DNA of 37,843 nt from Microbulbifer okhotskensis. GTDB taxonomy: Bacteria; Pseudomonadota; Gammaproteobacteria; Pseudomonadales; Cellvibrionaceae. The number at the start of each line of letters is the position of its first letter. Position 1 is the stretch's first letter. Of the stretch, positions 35,014 to 37,843 are shown piece after piece. The stretch covers positions 1 through 37,843 of the forward strand of contig NZ_JALBWM010000040.1 in assembly GCF_023895975.1 (NCBI RefSeq). Reading direction: 5' to 3'. The position numbers and the translations under genes are program-made. The notes beneath the pieces were generated by a model. The model saw only the letters and a program-made list of their open reading frames with translations, had not been told where the DNA came from and did no database searches.

Positions 35014-37761
35014 ATGAATCTCACACCTTCTCAAAAAAAAGCCACAGAAGTCATAGATAAAAATCTCCAAATCATTGCTTGTGCAGGCTCAGGTAAAACC
35101 CAGGTTGTTTCTGAACGTATAATTAAAATATTAAAGAGAGGGGATGTCGAACCTAAAAATATAGTTGCCTTCACCTATACAGAGAAAGCTGCTGCAGAAC
35201 TGAAGCATCGTGTTTTGAAGATTGCAAAGGAGGAGCTAGGATCTATACAAGGAATGGCTGAATTATATATTGGTACAATTCATGCCTGGTGTATGCATTA
35301 TCTTCAGGAACACATTTTCGGCTATCAAAAATATTCTGTTTTAAATGATGTTCGTCTCAAACTTTTTATTGATCAGAGAAATAGAAAAATAGGTATGTCA
35401 GACCTAAAAGTTCTGGTAAAGGGTAAAGAACCCAGGGAACTACGACGTTTCTCTGAGACAGGCGTCTTTCTAGACACCTTGAGTGTCGCACGTGAATGTG
35501 AACTTCAACACGGTCAACAGTTACCAAAAGATATTCAAGACGTTATAGGGAAATATGAGGGAGAACTTGATCGACATGCTTATTTTGATTTCACTATGAT
35601 CTTAACTAGATTCCTTTCGGAATTAAAGAATAATACTGAAACCAGAAAGCTAATAACTAGTGATGTGAAATATCTAATAGTTGATGAATATCAAGATGTC
35701 AACTATATTCAAGAACAAATTATAGAAGAACTTTATGAGTTGGGCGTCAAATTATGTGTAGTTGGAGACGATGATCAAACTATATATCAATGGCGCGGAA
35801 GTTCTCTAGAAAATATTTTAAACTTTTCTAAGAAATACCAAGATGTAGAACAAGTAACTCTTGATGATAATTTTCGCAGCTCAAATGGAGTTATTGAAGT
35901 AGCCCATGCTGTCATCAAGCATATTTCTAATAATCATCGCCTTTCAAAGACGATGAATGCTTCTGGACATCAGAGCTACGAAGAAGGAGATCTTCAACTG
36001 GAATCCTTCGAAACCACCGAAGCTGAAAATTCTTATATTATCCAACAAATTAAAAACCTAAGAGGAAAATCCTTTAAGGATAAGGCAGATAGTGCTTGTA
36101 GAGGCCTTGACTACTCTGATATGTCTATCTTATTGCGAAAATGGAAACCAGCAACAGAGTTAGCCGAAGCTCTTAAAACAGCTGGTATTCCCTACGTTGT
36201 AACGGGGGTAGCGCAGCTGTTTGAGCAAGATGAAGTAGAAGCTTGCGTTAACATTTACCGATTTATTGCTAGAGATATAAGTGCAGCTGAATTAAAAGCT
36301 TCTTGGTTGAAAGTGTCAGCCAGTCTTGATCCAAAATTACTAGAAAAGGCTATCAATTTTTTGGAAGGAATTATTCCTGACAATAATGAATGGCATGAAT
36401 TATTCAACTTACAGGAAATATTTATAAATTTCAGAGAAAAAGCAGGAATTACCGAAGATCGAATTACAGGCAAAGATAACAGCCAATTATCTCATGCTGA
36501 AGTTGTTTTTTTTAATATGGGGATGTTTTCTCAAGTTATAGAAGACTTTGAGGTTATCCATTTTAGAGACGACCAAGAAGATAAGCTTAGTAATTTCTTA
36601 AAATTTTTAGCTTTTTCGGCTAAAGATTACTATCCAGAGGGCTGGCTCAACAAATCGCTTATCTCCCCTAACGCAGTAACAATTACAACTATTCATCAAG
36701 CTAAAGGCCTTGAATGGCCGGTAGTTTTCTTGCCTCGTATGAATCGCAATTATTTTCCTTCTAGAAGTCGAGGTGGGCTAAGTGCTTGGCATATCATAAA
36801 CCCACAGTTAATCAAGAATTATGAAGGTTTAAAAGGGACCGAAGAAGATGAGTTACGATTGCTGTATGTAGCATTAACACGCAGCAAAAAATATCTATTT
36901 GTTAGTCGTGCTCCTGGATCAGGGAAACTGGACAAGAAACCCTCTGACTTCTTAAATTACCTAAAAGAATCTCACTATATTTTCAAAGACCCTGGCTATA
37001 AGTTTGATGACCGAAAAATATCGCCACTAAGAGACAGCCGTGAACTTAGTGATATAGTTCTGAATTTTACTTTGCTGGAAGCATTTTATAACTGTCCGTA
37101 TTCATTTAAATATTACACTCTCTATGGCTTCAAAGAGCCCCTAAGCCCCAGAATGGGATATGGTAAGTCTATTCACGACACTTTAATGGAGATTCATCGT
37201 AAGGCTATGGAGGGTAACCCTCCTACCAAGGATGAACTTGATAGTATCCTGAGTAATCACGTTCACTTTCCATATGCTATACCCCAAGTAAAAGACCAGA
37301 TGAGAGTTAAAGCTAGTAAAGCCGTAGATGACTACTTCAGCAAGTATTCTGAAGAATTTGATAAGATAGAGTATGCGGAAAAAAACATCGAACTCGATCT
37401 TGGAGATGGAATAATAATAAACGGTCGTATGGATCTAATCAAAAAACGAGATCTTGATGGAGTGGATAAAACATACATTGTTGACTTTAAATCTGAATAC
37501 AAAGAAGATCGCCATGCACTTGGTGTAAAACAATTACTGCTATATGCACTTGGCTACAAGGAACTAACTGGTAATACTGCTGACTTCCTGCAAATCTATG
37601 ACTTTGCTACTAGCAACGAAAACAACATTCGACTGAGCAATACAGACCTTGACGATGCGGCAGCAGAGATTGTCAACGCTGCCGATAAGATTCGTAACAA
37701 CGATTTACACGAAAGCTGCAAAAAGAAAACATGCCCTTGTAGATTTCAAAAGCAACATTAA
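35014..37761 (+). CDS. UvrD/Rep-type SF1 helicase fused to a RecB/Cas4-type nuclease
   Basis: A 915-aa protein with a full superfamily-1A helicase. It has a Q motif, Walker A ACAGSGKT (22-29), FTYTEKAAAELKHR, Walker B/motif II DEYQD (224-228), GDDDQTIYQWRG motif III and LLYVALTRSKK motif VI near 613-625. A C-terminal PD-(D/E)XK nuclease covers about 685-915: Cys694 in NCPYSF, His in GKSIHD, Asp807 in GRMDL, D824-F-K826 and QLLLYALGY. Cys902, Cys907 and Cys909, with Cys694, could hold a 4Fe-4S cluster as in AddB and Cas4. It resembles a one-chain AddAB. The RBS is AAAGGA. The role is probably DNA degradation in defence against phage or plasmids, but that is inference. Confidence 0.85.
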   Translation: MNLTPSQKKATEVIDKNLQIIACAGSGKTQVVSERIIKILKRGDVEPKNIVAFTYTEKAAAELKHRVLKIAKEELGSIQGMAELYIGTIHAWCMHYLQEHIFGYQKYSVLNDVRLKLFIDQRNRKIGMSDLKVLVKGKEPRELRRFSETGVFLDTLSVARECELQHGQQLPKDIQDVIGKYEGELDRHAYFDFTMILTRFLSELKNNTETRKLITSDVKYLIVDEYQDVNYIQEQIIEELYELGVKLCVVGDDDQTIYQWRGSSLENILNFSKKYQDVEQVTLDDNFRSSNGVIEVAHAVIKHISNNHRLSKTMNASGHQSYEEGDLQLESFETTEAENSYIIQQIKNLRGKSFKDKADSACRGLDYSDMSILLRKWKPATELAEALKTAGIPYVVTGVAQLFEQDEVEACVNIYRFIARDISAAELKASWLKVSASLDPKLLEKAINFLEGIIPDNNEWHELFNLQEIFINFREKAGITEDRITGKDNSQLSHAEVVFFNMGMFSQVIEDFEVIHFRDDQEDKLSNFLKFLAFSAKDYYPEGWLNKSLISPNAVTITTIHQAKGLEWPVVFLPRMNRNYFPSRSRGGLSAWHIINPQLIKNYEGLKGTEEDELRLLYVALTRSKKYLFVSRAPGSGKLDKKPSDFLNYLKESHYIFKDPGYKFDDRKISPLRDSRELSDIVLNFTLLEAFYNCPYSFKYYTLYGFKEPLSPRMGYGKSIHDTLMEIHRKAMEGNPPTKDELDSILSNHVHFPYAIPQVKDQMRVKASKAVDDYFSKYSEEFDKIEYAEKNIELDLGDGIIINGRMDLIKKRDLDGVDKTYIVDFKSEYKEDRHALGVKQLLLYALGYKELTGNTADFLQIYDFATSNENNIRLSNTDLDDAAAEIVNAADKIRNNDLHESCKKKTCPCRFQKQH

Positions 37762-37787
37762 ATTCTCATGCGGCAGTTTGGCGTCGT

Positions 37788-37843
37788 GGGTAGTGTTCAG
37801 AATTCTGTGTCATTTCTTTACTATTAGCAAAAAAGAGATGACC
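37788..37843 (+). mobile_element. Possible start of an IS element (IS256-like end) and transposase
   Basis: GGGTAGTGTTCAGAATTCTG begins 27 bases past the helicase stop and resembles IS256-family terminal repeats as I remember them. About 50 bases on, AAAAGAG precedes an ATG (37838) that runs off the edge, which would suit a transposase start. Both points are weak; the window ends before it can be tested. Confidence 0.3.

Larger units (their letters stand above)
31584..37843. mobile_element. Tn7-like genomic island inserted in comM (left part)
   Basis: At 31584 the comM coding match ends and sequence starting TGTAAAATAAACC begins. From here to the window edge the DNA is visibly more AT-rich than the core, with different codon use. 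It carries a TnsE-like gene, a nuclease/immunity pair and a helicase-nuclease, all on the plus strand. comM is the known attachment site of the Tn7-like Tn6022/AbaR islands of Acinetobacter. The exact junction may be off by a few bases; if a 5-bp duplication was made it would be near GTGGC (31579-31583). The other end and tnsABC are outside the window. Confidence 0.72.

Noticed and set aside
31584..37843. CRISPR array or tRNA-like attachment site in the island
   Set aside because: No repeat-spacer pattern and no tRNA gene; the junction lies in a protein-coding gene, which favours a Tn7-like element.

Overview
The window reads as the chromosome of a marine-type gammaproteobacterium, most like the Cellvibrionales (Microbulbifer-like) or Pseudomonas relatives. 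This rests on gene content and order. The blocks rdgB-DUF4426-metW-metX-(...)-yggT-proC-(...)-yggS/pilT-pilU, algR-algZ/argH, cyaY/lptM-lysA-dapF-DUF484 and sutA-(amtB-glnK)-ubiK-yifB all match the order I remember from Pseudomonas. Almost everything up to about 31.58 kb is core genome.

Region by region. 1-7.2 kb, nearly all on the minus strand: the 5' part of a penicillin-binding-protein-like serine hydrolase, ubiD, an RRM RNA-binding protein with a structured leader, rho, trxA, hemW, rdgB and a secreted DUF4426 protein. 7.4-12.9 kb: metW/metX, a dynamin-like GTPase, yggT and proC. 13.0-16.1 kb: a secreted S9 peptidase (+), then a small membrane protein and yggS (-). 16.2-19.3 kb (+): the twitching ATPases pilT and pilU and a LysE-type exporter. 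19.3-21.2 kb (-): the LytTR two-component pair algR/algZ. 21.3-26.5 kb: argH, cyaY, lptM, lysA, dapF and DUF484; xerC, expected next, is not there. 26.6-30.0 kb (-): a SutA-like protein and a nitrogen locus, torF-glnK-amtB-glnK, in which two PII genes flank the ammonium channel. A sigma-54 promoter with two upstream NtrC-like boxes precedes that locus.

At 31.58 kb the yifB/comM gene stops in the middle of its ATPase domain and the sequence turns visibly AT-rich. The break starts with TGT followed by two diverged 18-bp repeats, which looks like a Tn7-like transposon end. Inside are a TnsE-like transposition protein, an AHH-family nuclease with an overlapping Imm11/DUF1629-like immunity gene, and a 915-aa UvrD-type helicase fused to a RecB/Cas4-type nuclease with four candidate Fe-S cysteines. 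The last ~55 bp may be the start of an IS element. The far end of the island and any tnsABC genes lie outside the window.

The most interesting part is this comM-inserted Tn7-like island: a transposon target-selection protein next to a free-standing nuclease/immunity pair and a large helicase-nuclease, a plausible anti-phage or plasmid-conflict cargo. All functional calls come from reading the sequence; no database search was run.
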